A stretch of DNA of 64,000 nt from Littorina saxatilis (Eukaryota; Mollusca; Gastropoda; Littorinimorpha; Littorinidae), in NCBI RefSeq assembly GCF_037325665.1, contig NC_090251.1, positions 15,007,268-15,071,267 of the forward strand, given 5' to 3'. Position 1 is the first letter of the stretch. Each line of letters opens with the position of its first letter. The notes beneath the pieces were generated by a model. It made no database searches and had not been told where the DNA came from. It saw only the letters and a list, made by a program, of their open reading frames with translations. The position numbers were made by a program, and so were the translations under genes. Shown here in pieces: positions 38,325-50,100 of this stretch.

Positions 38325-38330
38325 TTTATT
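38325..38330 (-). promoter_or_regulatory. Probable CABIN1 polyadenylation signal
   Basis: This is the first canonical AATAAA on the minus strand after the stop codon, about 455 bases into the 3' UTR. About 40 bases further down, a GT-rich microsatellite (38181-38287 read on the minus strand) could serve as the GU-rich downstream element. No transcript evidence is available. Confidence 0.5.
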
Positions 38331-38784
38331 TTTTATACAAAAAGGAAATCATTCTTGCATTGCACTTTCAAAAATCATTCAAGCCGTTCTTTCAGGGACA
38401 AATGAATGCAGTGCTGCTGAATAATACAAATCCTAAAGATCGGATCATCTTTGTGTTATTCATTTATCAGGGAAAAAATCAAAACCAACTCAAAAACAGA
38501 CTGTGAAACTCAGAAAGTCATTCATCCAAGAACAGAAAAAAGATCGATACCAATGCTGCTATGACTTTAAATGACATGGCACCATACTTATGACATATTA
38601 CCATACTTCTTGTATGATAAAATTATACCCCAGCACAAACTGAATGTTGTAGTGCTAGTACAGAAGTTTAAACATTTCTGTGCATTACAAACCAAAATGT
38701 CATTTCAATGCCTCTGTAGCAAATCATCAAACCATACACAACCACAAAAGTACAACATAAAGTCGCATCGAGTCTCGCCTCAAT

Positions 38785-39822
38785 TTACAGAAGGTCACCA
38801 TGGAAGTGATGACGGACATCAGAGGTCAGCCTGTCAGGTGAGGTCAAGGCCAGGTCGTCACCTTGGTCAGAGGTCAAGTCAAGGTCACTCGCCTCATCCG
38901 CCGTGGAGTGGCCGGGTCGGGGAGTGAGGGGGCTGGAGGCGGCGGAAGAGGAGGGGTTGTAGGGGGAGGAGAAGGGGGAGGGGGGAAGACAGGGGCGTGG
39001 GGGTGTGGACAGACCGGTGGTAGGAAGTCGAGGGAGAGCTAGGCCGGTTCTCACGCCACCAGGGCTCCGCAGAGCTCCAGGAGATAGCAAACCTGGCATG
39101 GAACGATCCCCGGGGCTCCTCAGGTCAACCACAGGACTGCGAGGGGGGGCAACTCGTGGCGGCAGGCCTACAGGTCTCACAGGGGACCTCAAGTCCACAG
39201 CAGGAGCTCTTTGCATCAGTCCTGGAGACATCTCCTGCACAGACCTCGGAGGGCCGGAGCCTCGAACAGGGGAGGTCAGATCAATAACTTCCGAGCTTGA
39301 CCTTGGCAGCGACCTTGCAGGCCCAACCCCGGGAGGTCCTTCTCTGTGGCTGGGAGAGGTCAGGTCAAGGACGTGTGAGCCGGACACGGTGGTGGTTTGC
39401 CTGCCGGACGAACTGAGATCCAGTGCTGAGGACGTGGCTGCCTGTCGGTTCAACCCGCTCAGTTCCAGCGCAGACGGCATTTCATCCCTGGACGCTGACA
39501 TGGTCCGTGGTCTCGATGCGCTCAGGTGTGCTGGGCGAAGCGTTGTAGTCTGAACTCCAGAAGAAGACAAAGACTGCCCCTGCTGGGGACCTACTGGCCC
39601 GCTCAGCGACTGAACCCCGAACAATGGTGCTTGTTGTCGAGTGGATTGTGCGGCAGGATTGTGCGTCTGGCTGAAAGGTTTGACGATGGCTGTGGGGAGG
39701 GTGGTGGTGGTGGGACTGGTGCCGGTGTCCACGGTGTGAGAGGCAGGTGTGGTGGTTGGGGTGGATGGTGCGCTCGGCGTGGAAGACTGGGAGAGAAGGC
39801 GGGTCCTTTCCGCTTTCTGTGC
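38785..39822 (-). CDS. CABIN1: CABIN1 terminal coding exon
   Basis: There are 345 codons then a TAA stop at 38785-38787, with acceptor ctttcaag. The exon is Pro/Ser/Arg-rich and probably disordered. It carries a repeated motif of the form [VLA][IVL][DE]L[TRS]S[PD]: ALELSG near residue 118, ALDLSS 133, VLDLTSP 151, VIDLTSP 179, VDLRSP 209, VDLRSP 232, LDLTSD 314 and LALTSP 324. Several of these look like SUMO-interaction motifs. I do not see the vertebrate C-terminal calcineurin-docking motif (PxITxTP type) or a DDDYMDI-like end. Confidence 0.85.
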   Translation of the reverse strand, partial: AQKAERTRLLSQSSTPSAPSTPTTTPASHTVDTGTSPTTTTLPTAIVKPFSQTHNPAAQSTRQQAPLFGVQSLSGPVGPQQGQSLSSSGVQTTTLRPAHLSASRPRTMSASRDEMPSALELSGLNRQAATSSALDLSSSGRQTTTVSGSHVLDLTSPSHREGPPGVGPARSLPRSSSEVIDLTSPVRGSGPPRSVQEMSPGLMQRAPAVDLRSPVRPVGLPPRVAPPRSPVVDLRSPGDRSMPGLLSPGALRSPGGVRTGLALPRLPTTGLSTPPRPCLPPSPFSSPYNPSSSAASSPLTPRPGHSTADEASDLDLTSDQGDDLALTSPDRLTSDVRHHFHGDLL

Positions 39823-39997
39823 CTTGAAAGCGACGAAATGGTTTGGTTTTTAGTCACAGTATTCTAACAATGTGTGATTTTGTAACCTGCCCCCACCACT
39901 CACTCATAAGCTCACACACATGAATCAATACCGCTCACGTGCACACACTTTCTCTCTCTCTCTCTCCTCTCCCCCCCCCCCCCTTACTCCCTCGGCA

Positions 39998-40050
<53 letters not shown>

Positions 40051-41088
40051 TCTCTCCCTCTCTCTCCCTCTCTCTCTCTCTCCCCATCCCTCCCTCCCTC
40101 CCTCCCTCCCTCCCTCCCTCCCTCTCTCTCTCTCTCTCTCTCTCCCTCTCCCTCTCTCTCCCTCTCTCTCTCTCCCTCTCCCTCTCTCTCTCTATCTCCC
40201 TCTCTCTCTCCCTCTCTCTCTCTATCTCTCTTTTTTTCTTCACCTCCCTCCCGTCTCTCCCCTCCCTTCCACACTCCCTCAAGACTTGCATAACAATACA
40301 CAAAATCCTGATAAACTAAAAATCTATTAAGTAATAAATGTAGGTTAAAAAAATCGCATAAGCGAATATTTTGAATAAATGATTAACATGAAGAGTACCA
40401 TCAGATCCCCTGTGTTTCTTTCGGAAAATAAATTGCTGATTTAAAGATATGTAAAATTATACAGTTTTCACTAAGGTTTCAAAATCTCCTGGATATTCTA
40501 ACATTGACCATCACTGGATTTAGCTTTGGATTAGCTTTAGATCACACAGTCCAGATGATGTGGATCATGTAAGACCCATACTATCTAAAGAGGGATCCAA
40601 CATAAAAAGTATGGGTCGTACACAACCTACATCATACGAAAAGCAATGAGCATTTTACTACCAGCACTTATTTGTTGAGTATGGGCCTTATGCAACCCGC
40701 TACATCTGCAGAGGGATGAACACCATAAAATTCCATCACAAATTCCAAATGGGTTGAACATGACCCACACCCTCCGGAATGTGTAGTTTAAATTACGAAA
40801 CAGTGAATTTGCTTTGTTTACCATCATAACAATTTCGAACATGGTCACTAGAAAGGTCTTTACATGAAGTCTCAAGCAGCAAGTCCAAAATAGTTCCTGA
40901 GATAAAGAGACCAGTGACGCTCCAGGCCATACACGTACACAACCCAGTATACACAACAAAAGTTGAGTGATCAACTTACCAGGCTCTGACTGGCGATGAA
41001 GGAGTTACAGTACTGAATGGCCTGTTCCAGAGGTGTTGTAAATCCATGCTGAAACAAAAACATTGCTCGTCACTTACACCATTCTCTG

Positions 41089-41124
<36 letters not shown>

Positions 41125-41127
41125 TCA

Positions 41128-41176
<49 letters not shown>

Positions 41177-44100
41177 ACACACACACACACACATACACAC
41201 ACACACACACACACAACCCACATGCGGCAGACCAAGCCACTGATAAGCAGCTAAAAGCAGCATTATTGCTCTCCCTCACACACACACACACACACACACG
41301 CAACCCCCCCACACACACACACCTGAGGCAGACCCAGCCACTGATAGGCCGCTAGCAGTAGCATCATGGCTCGCTGGGCCTCCCGTCCGTGGCGATGGGC
41401 GTTGTACGCTCTGTACGCCGACAGCAGGACCTCCATCTTGTCCACATCCTTTTCGGGACGCCCCAGTTGCTTAGCAACCGCATCCAGTGTGTAGCCGTGT
41501 GCCATTTGAGAAAGAACGTGTCTTTCTCCATCTCGCAAGTACTTCCTGTCAACAAAAATGTGTAAATGTATAGCTGTATGCAATTTGAGATAAATCATGA
41601 GAGTTTTGTTTTGTCTATAATATAAAGTTTCAAAAGTAAACTTTGATTTAATTAATATATTTACCAACTCACATAGATAGCAATAACCTCGATCAGTTGC
41701 TAAGACATTGAAGCACTCTTACATGGTAACATGGGGAGATAACTCTAAAACAAAAACCACATGCCATATAAGGCACAGTCCGTGGTGGTTATCTCCCCTA
41801 CCGGTGTACCGCGCATGCGCAGGATGTATACCAGTGACACTCATTCCGTACTGAAACATATACCCCTTTATACAATTTGCGGGGCAGGCTGGTAAGTTGG
41901 TAAGTATATTAATCAAATCAAAGTTTACTTTTCAAACTTTATATTAAATTACATATTCTTACCCAACTCACATAGATAGCAGATTGCTAATTTAGGTGGT
42001 GGGAAAATATTCACAGTCAATATCTTGTAAGTACTTGTCTTGCAGCGACTACACCTGGCAGACCATGTGTACTAAAATAGCGGGTACTTGAAATATCCCG
42101 CAGATAGAAACTCATACGGAAGACGGACCCGGTATTGGTCGGTCAGGGATACCAGTATCGGTATGAATCACTCTGTTTTAGAGTAGTCTCCCTTGTTACC
42201 AAGGGGACGCGTACAGCGTTACCAGCACTGAACTAGGGTTAATTGCTATATGTGAGTTGGGTAAAGATATGTAATTTAATGAAACATTTACTTTCTGACA
42301 AAATAGAACCTTCACAAGTATATGTACATCGACCCAATGGTCTCTATCATGGACAGACAAAGGAAAAATTTATATGAGATGAACAAAACTTATCTGATAA
42401 TGTTTTTCAATCTTTGGCAAGGCGGTGCCGTCACTGAAAGGAGTCAAACGCTCCATAAACTGAACCATTCTTAACAAGAAGAGCAAACGCTCGATCGAGT
42501 CACTTTCGCAGTTCTGAATATTATATGAGGCATCAGATGGACAGGAAGAAATTGCTATTCACAACACAATGAGTCACGTTCACATAAAATTTGAGCCCGG
42601 TCACTTTTATAGTTTCCGAGAAAAGCCCAACGTTAAGTTGTGTGTTGCCGAACAGAAAAGGCTAGTTATCTCCCTTGTTTTTCTGATAACGTTCGTAAAA
42701 GGCTACAGATGTAAATACTTTGATGTAAAGAATAATCCTACAAAGTTTCAATCACATCCGATGAACTTTGTCAAAGATATAAAATGTCTAATTTTTCCTT
42801 TGACGCTGACCTGTGACCTTGAAAAAGGTCAAAGGTCAACGAAACCATCGTTAAAGTGTAGAGGTCATTGGAGGTCACGACTAAACAAAATATGAGCCCG
42901 ATCGCTTTGATAGTTTCCGAGAAAAGATATAAAATGTCTAATTTTTCCTTTGACGCTGACCTGTGACCTTGAAAAAGGTCAAAGGTCAACGAAACCATCG
43001 TTAAAGTGTAGAGGTCATTGGAGGTCACGACTAAACAAAATATGAGCCCGATCGCTTTGATAGTTTCCGAGAAAAGTCCAACGTTAAGGTGGTGTCTACG
43101 GACGGCCGGCCGGACGGCCGGACGGCTGGCCGGACAGACTAACACTGACCGATTACATAGAGTCACTTTTTCTCAAGTGACTCAAAAACAAAAGAATTCT
43201 GTACTCCCCGATACAAGGACAGAGTCCTTTTTGTCCTCGTATCGTTGAGTACAGAATTCTTTTGCTTTTTTAACTTTGTTCATCTATTTCACCAGTCACT
43301 TTGTTGTTTAGATTTTTAAACCATTCTTATTTTTTTATTCTTAATTTTGGGAGGTTAGCAGACTATCTGTTTTGGGATTTTGACGGGAGCCAAGAAGAGG
43401 GGGATTTCATGGAGGTAAAGGCAGTCCTTAGTTCAGCCTGAAGTCGACTTCGCAAAGTCTTTTTTCCGAAAACTCAGTGCTGAAGCTCCGTGCGGCAAGC
43501 TTCACGAAGTATACTTTGCGTGGTCGACTTCGCCCAATGAAGGACAGGCTTAAACAACCCCCAGGTAACCTACCTGCCCTGGTCCGGGGGCTTTTTCTTG
43601 AGGTTGGTGTGGAGCGTGAGCAACATGGCCACGTCACCCAGGTCGCGCAGAACCTCCAGCAACAGCTGAACCGAGCGGTTCACGTGGGACGCAAAGCTGC
43701 CCGACCGATCTATCTCCTCTATCGGTATCTTCCACGTGCCCTGCACATATGTTAACCATCTTGAGAGTTGAAGTTTGTGTTATACATTGAACGCAGAAGA
43801 AGACAAAGAAGAAGAAAAACAAGAAGAAGAAGAAGAAAAGAAGCAGTACATGTTTCAACTTACCTTGTTATTCGAGTAAATTATGTTACAGTGGCAATGG
43901 GCTACAGCCGAGCAGGTATGTGTTCAAAAAAAGGCATCTGTTTTCTGCCAAAGATAATTTGAACTCACAATTTAGGAAAAGACTGAAAAAGCTATGCAAC
44001 TGAAACTGACTGTGTTCTTTTCTATTCACTTTCAGGAGAAAACAGTTAGTGACCTTGACTGTCACGATCTGGGTTGTTTTCAGTGCTTCCTGACATATGC

Positions 44101-47100
44101 TAAAATATGATGAGATGCTGCAGACCCAAACAACCTGGATATGGTGGAATTCCACTGTACTCACATTGAAGAAATTGTTGACTCTCCTGTCAGAAAACAG
44201 ACCGTTGGCTGGCATGTGCTGAAGATTCTGCCACTCTTGGTTGCCCAGCAACAAGTCACGAGCAAACTCCAGGTTCTGCAACAAGAAGACACAATTTGCA
44301 TTCACAAATATTTCTGTGAGTTTATCCAACAGCAAGAGTTCAAAGAGTGATGATAGAATTACAAAATAAATGTACCAAATTGTGATGTGAGGGCATTCCG
44401 ATGAGAGGACATCTCCCTTGAAAGGATGCTTTCTTTGATCCCCTTATTTTTTTTATCTCTACTGGAATACACCTGGCATGACTTGCCACCTACAAGTGTC
44501 CTTTCATTGCGGGTACATGTACCACTGTAACTGATAAAATAACAAGACAAAATAAAAACAAACCTTGCCATAAGAAAGGTTCCGACAAAAAGGACAGTAC
44601 CCATTCGAGGTTCGTTTCTCATTATGTTACATAATGCTATGGATTCATAGCCAAAATAAACCTCAGAATACACAAAAAGATAAGCAAAACGCTTCTTTTT
44701 AAATAGACAAAAACAAGCCAACAACCTACCCTGTGACTGTCAGAAGCATAGTAGAGGTAGGCCAGGCGGTAGATGGACTTGTAGTGTGTCGGGAAGCGCG
44801 ACAGACACACGCGGAGGCCTTCCACACACTTGTCCAGTAGCCCTTTCTTCCACGCTCGGAACTCTTGTTCCGGCAGTGGAGCTGCCTCAGGCTGCCCTGC
44901 CTCTGCTCTCTGGGCCGCCCTGAGTGACGTTGATGGTGCAGTCTTTGCTTTGGCAGGAGAGGCGCTGAGTTGAGGGTTGGGTTCCAACGGGGCTGTCTTG
45001 TTGGATTCTTGTGTTGTGGTCGATGTGGGTGTTTTGTCTGCCTCTGTTGATGTTGTTGCTTGTGGTTTGGGTTGTGGGTGAGGTTGCTTTGGTAGGTTTA
45101 CTGTCTGTTGAGCGTCTTTGTTTTCTGCTGTTTTGTTTGGCTCAGATGTGTCCTTCAATTCTGTCTTTATTACCTCTGAATCGGCACTGTTCTCTGCGGC
45201 GGATGACTTCATCTCAACATCTTGGCTTTGCTCTTTCCCTGCGACATGACTCTCTGGTTCATTTGCTTTAGAAGCTGAGACATCTGGGGTTGTTTTTAAC
45301 TCTCCTTTACCGTCGCCCCTTCCATCGCTCCTCTCCTGTTTGGGTTGTGAGACCTCAGGGTGGGACGGTTCAACAGTCTTTTCTTGCAAACTGAGTGATC
45401 CCTTCGCCTTGTCGATGTCCATACTTTCTGCTGTGGATGGAATCTTTGCTGCATTCTCAACAGCTTCAGGCTTGGGTTCCAGGACCTCTGAAAGGATGTT
45501 CCCAGTGCCGGAGTTCTTCCCTTCTTCTGCAGCTGCACCAATTTCTACCACTAAACTGCTCAGACCTTCAGCGCCACATTCCAGCCTGGCTCTCTTTGTT
45601 GGTGGTGGTGGTGATGCCTGTGGCTTTCGTTTCTGCTGAGACGGTTTCAACTGCTCATCTTCTGAAGAAATAATGAGAACAGACGATTCTTCTGATTCAG
45701 TTTCTATTGTTTCCTTTGCGTCCTCAAAGCTGGGTTCGTCAGACGAGACGGCCATAACTTCTGGATTTTTCTCAAAATCCTTGTTACTGATCTCCCTTGC
45801 AGTCAGGTCTGTGCTAAGCTCACCAGAGGTAGCTGACGTTCCCAATGTTTCGCCTTGACGGCTAGGTCTGTTCATATCTTCACCTGCTTTCTGCAAAGAT
45901 TCTGTGCTTGTACTAAATGCACCAGAGTCTGCTTTTTGCTTGACAGAAGCAGTTTCCCCTAAAAGTTTGGCATCATCAGCCGTGTCAGCATCTTTCTGGT
46001 CTGTAGCAGCCTTGACTGCCATTTTACTGACACTGCCTGGCTTCCCCACCCTGTCTTCAGCTATCTCCATGGATACAGCTGCAGAAGATGTGGAGGTGAG
46101 TGTCTGTGAGTCTTTCATTGGTGATGATCGTGCCACTGGTGCCAGTGCCTTTTCTATTGCAGGTTCAAAACCTCCACTCATCTGAAAAGTGAAAGTTTGA
46201 AAATGTTTGAATCTTTTACTGAGCCTGGGCTACCCACAGACCCATTATAACCATCTCTACTCAAAACTCGACTCGCTGAACTTAAAATGTCCAAAAGGAC
46301 CGTGTTCTTGATTTGGAAGGAGAAGGAAAGAGCAAATGTTTTGGTTGGTAAAGTAGAGACAAACACAAGGTTGTACACGTGCTAGAAACTGACCCATTCA
46401 CATTGGATCAAGTGGAGGAGCAAACATTCGCACAACAACAGCAAGGATGTCTGCTTACAGGAGAAACAAAACAACCTTAAAATTACATTAGAAGAACAAA
46501 TTTAAACCTAAATCAGCACAGAAAAATGAGCCACATCTTATTAGTTGACCCACTGCCCTGTACCTTTCTGGAGTTGTGAAAGTGGTTCAAATTCTCATCC
46601 TCTCCGCTTTTCACTATCCCATCCATATCCCATATTAATTGAGCAAAGTCGACTTCTCGAAGTGTACTTAACGAAGCTTGCTGTTCAAAGCTTTGGCCCT
46701 CAATTAAGGAAGGCCTTAAGTCACAAGCAAAATGTGCTGAGCGACTGACCTGTTTGTCAAAGACTCACATCTTATTACAGTGGAGTCCAGCTATAACGAA
46801 CCTGGGTATAACGAAATCCCTCTTTTAACAAACTGCCATTGATTTCCCGGCAGACAGCCTTCTATTTCTTACTTGTTACTTTCCGGCTACATTGAACCAT
46901 TTGAACTCATTTGCATAATGAACCCTTCTTTTAACAAACACGTTTTCATCGCCCCAGAGCCGTTTTGTCTCTAAAAGTCACAAGGCTACAACGAACTGAT
47001 GTCAATAATTGTTTCCAAAGACAACAAGAAATTCCTCCGAGGTAGGAAAAACACCCCCGTCCTTACCATTCTCACTGCCACCAACTGAGAAGGTTATTTC

Positions 47101-50100
47101 CCTTTGACCATTAATATGTCCCTCTATAAGTCCTTGTAGAATCTTAATCCACCAATAACTCCCTAACCGTGTGTTTGACTGGTCCCAATTTTTGTAAGGA
47201 CCGTCTCAGGAATGTATAGAACCTGTTCACCAAGTTTGGTGACGATCGGTCCGTTCATTCTTGAGATCTATATGCGAACACAAACACACAAACACACAAA
47301 CAAACAAACAAACACATCGACCGAATCCTATACACACCCCTATACCGGGGGTGTAAAAATACACAAAAATACACAAACACAAGTGCACATCGCGTGATGA
47401 GCGAACTCTGAACAAACTAACAGCGGGAGGTGCACGGAACAGATCGAACCAAAACCGAAAGTTGTGGTGACGTCATGACATTTTGCGATGTACGTCAGCG
47501 AAGCTCGTGCACATGTGGTCTGTCTTGCTAAAAACAATGGCTGACGAACATGGTTTCGAAATCTGGAACTGTTTTCTGTTTTTTTGTTTTCTCCGATCCG
47601 TGACTGAGTGACGCGATATAGAACCACGCGTTCGTTTGAATCAATACTCTCCTCAGGCAGTGAAGTCTCCTAAATTGCTCAACACTGTGGACAGTCCGGA
47701 GTGCAGTTATGTCCCGTGAATGAGCGAGTCAAAGTTTTATCGTGAAAACTGACGCTTTTCATGCACCTCCCGCTGTTAGTTTGCCTCTCTCTATGGATTA
47801 TATTATGAAGCTGTTGAAAACATGCCGAGATTGTACTCTCCAAGGAAAGATCGATGGGACGATCATTTGAAGGTGATTGGGAAAACTTGTCTTGAGGCCA
47901 TTTAGGGTTGAAAACTCTACAGCGAATTACTGATATAACGAACTAAAATGTATCTCCCTTGAGATTCGTTGTACCCGGACTCCACTGTAGTTGTGCCACT
48001 GCCCTGTATCTTTCTGGACTTGTAAAAGTGGTTCAAATTTTCATCCTCCCTGCTTTCTACTATCCCATCAGCATCCTGTTTCCCTCTATTTAACGAAGCT
48101 CACTGCACAATGATTGGCACTCAATTAAAAGTAAAACGACTTCGTGAAGTCAACTTCGGGCTCAAGTAAGGATCCCACCAGCATCCTGTTTCCCTTTAGG
48201 CACAAGTAAGGATCCCACCAGCATCCTGTTTCCCTTTAGGCACAAGTAAGGATCCCACCAGCATCCTGTTTCCCTTTAGGCACAAGTAAAGTGCGCTGAG
48301 CCACTGACCTGTTTGTCAAAGAGCAGCAGCTTGGAGTCATAGAGCTCGGAGAAGTCACTGTCGGTCTCTGCATGGAGCTCCATCATCACCACCTGGGCTG
48401 ACTGTGCATCTCCCGTCTTCTCTCCTCCTTCCTTGCCACCTGACAATGATGGAAAGCAAAATAAAAATCCAAAAACAATTAGACTGCCAATGTTCCAAAA
48501 TACAGAATCAAAAACCAAGAAAGGTATGCGCAACTCTTCCACAACGCTTTGAAATCCAGACAGAGTTATTTCCCCACATGGTCTAATTTCACTCAATCTC
48601 CCCTGAAATGCAACCCTCCACCACCTGTCTTTTCCTTTCAGTCTGTCCACCTTTTTCACAAAAAACCTACTCCCCAGCATTTTCTAACCACACCTCACAA
48701 TAACCTTTTTCCTCACATGTTTAAAAAGCCCACTCCCCCACCCAATCTCACCCCCCCCCCCCCTCTTCCATCCCCTCCACCATCCTCCCCCTCCCACAAC
48801 TATTTCCCACCTCTCTGAAGCTTGGCTTGCTGCTTTCACACCAGTGTCCGTCTCTTCACTGGACTGAGACCCATCCGTCTCCGTTCCAGTCTCATCTTCA
48901 CTCCTCCCCAGACCCATCTCCCCCGACCCCTCCTCCTTTCAAATTGCAAAACTATTTCGTACCTCTCTGCCTCTCTGAAGCTTGGCTTGCTGCTTTCACA
49001 CCACCGTCCGTCTCTTCACTGGACTGGGACCCATCCGTCTCTGTTCCCGTCTCCTTCATCTCATCGGACGTTTCACCGCCAGACGACTTCTGTCGGGAGT
49101 AGTTGTGGTCCTGGGGGGTCATGTGATACACGGGCTTCTGGTGCGCGATGCTGTAGGGCGGGACGCTCGTCACCGAAGACTGGCTGTCGTCTGCTGATGA
49201 CACCGACTCCTGCCTGATAACAAAATGAAGGAATGTTGAACATTTGTCTTTGTTCTCAAAAACCATGCAACATAAAAGACGCTTTGTTGGAACAGTGGAA
49301 CCCCCCTTTTAAGACCTAATTAATCTGAGAAAATCAGGTCTTAAAAAGGAGGATGTCTGAAAATGGGGTCAAGTTTACAGAGGTTATGAACAGAAAGTCT
49401 GAGAAAACAAGGTCGAAATCAGAGGGTCTTTAAAGGGAGGTTACACTGTATCTAAAGTGCACTTAGGTCCTTCTTCCTTTTCATCTTAAAATGTATAATT
49501 CACAACATTGAACAAATTCGGTTATTGCACTGAATCATATTAATTTTGCAAAACATGCAGAAGATCTTAGTTACAAAATGGCAGGCATACTTTGACTGTA
49601 CCATATAAACTTATTCTGTGACTGTCTACTTGTAACAAAAATGCTAAAGCACTAGCTTTTCTTTGGACAAAATAATTTGCCACTAAATTGATTCTTTAAA
49701 AAAAAAACATACCACCGTGCACAGAGAGCAACAGGCTGTTCATTTTTAATATATGACCAAGTGGAGGGATGATCTCATCACATGTAGAAGCCTGACCATA
49801 TCTGAGACGGTGAGGCCAACAGTTTTCATGAGGAGGAGTGAGACCTTAATATTTGAATTCTCAAGTTCATGCAAACTTGTTTCAGCCACTCACATCTCAT
49901 AATGCTTCTCTTTGCGCTGTGCGAAAGGGGACTGCGTGGCCTCGGTGATGTAACGGTCGAACAAGGTCATGTCGTCCTTCGTCTCTGGGCTGGAGATGCG
50001 AAGCAGGTGCTTCATCACCGCCACGTGAAGTCGGTAGTACATCTGTCAATTCACAAACACTGTCATTACACGGGCGAAAGGCATATACAGTTGAACCTGC

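Larger units (their letters stand above)
37304..38784. other. CABIN1 3' UTR and intergenic space
   Basis: This holds the CABIN1 3' UTR (about 38325-38784), a CA microsatellite at 38181-38287 and otherwise unremarkable AT-rich sequence down to the tRNA. No further coding potential was seen. Confidence 0.5.
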
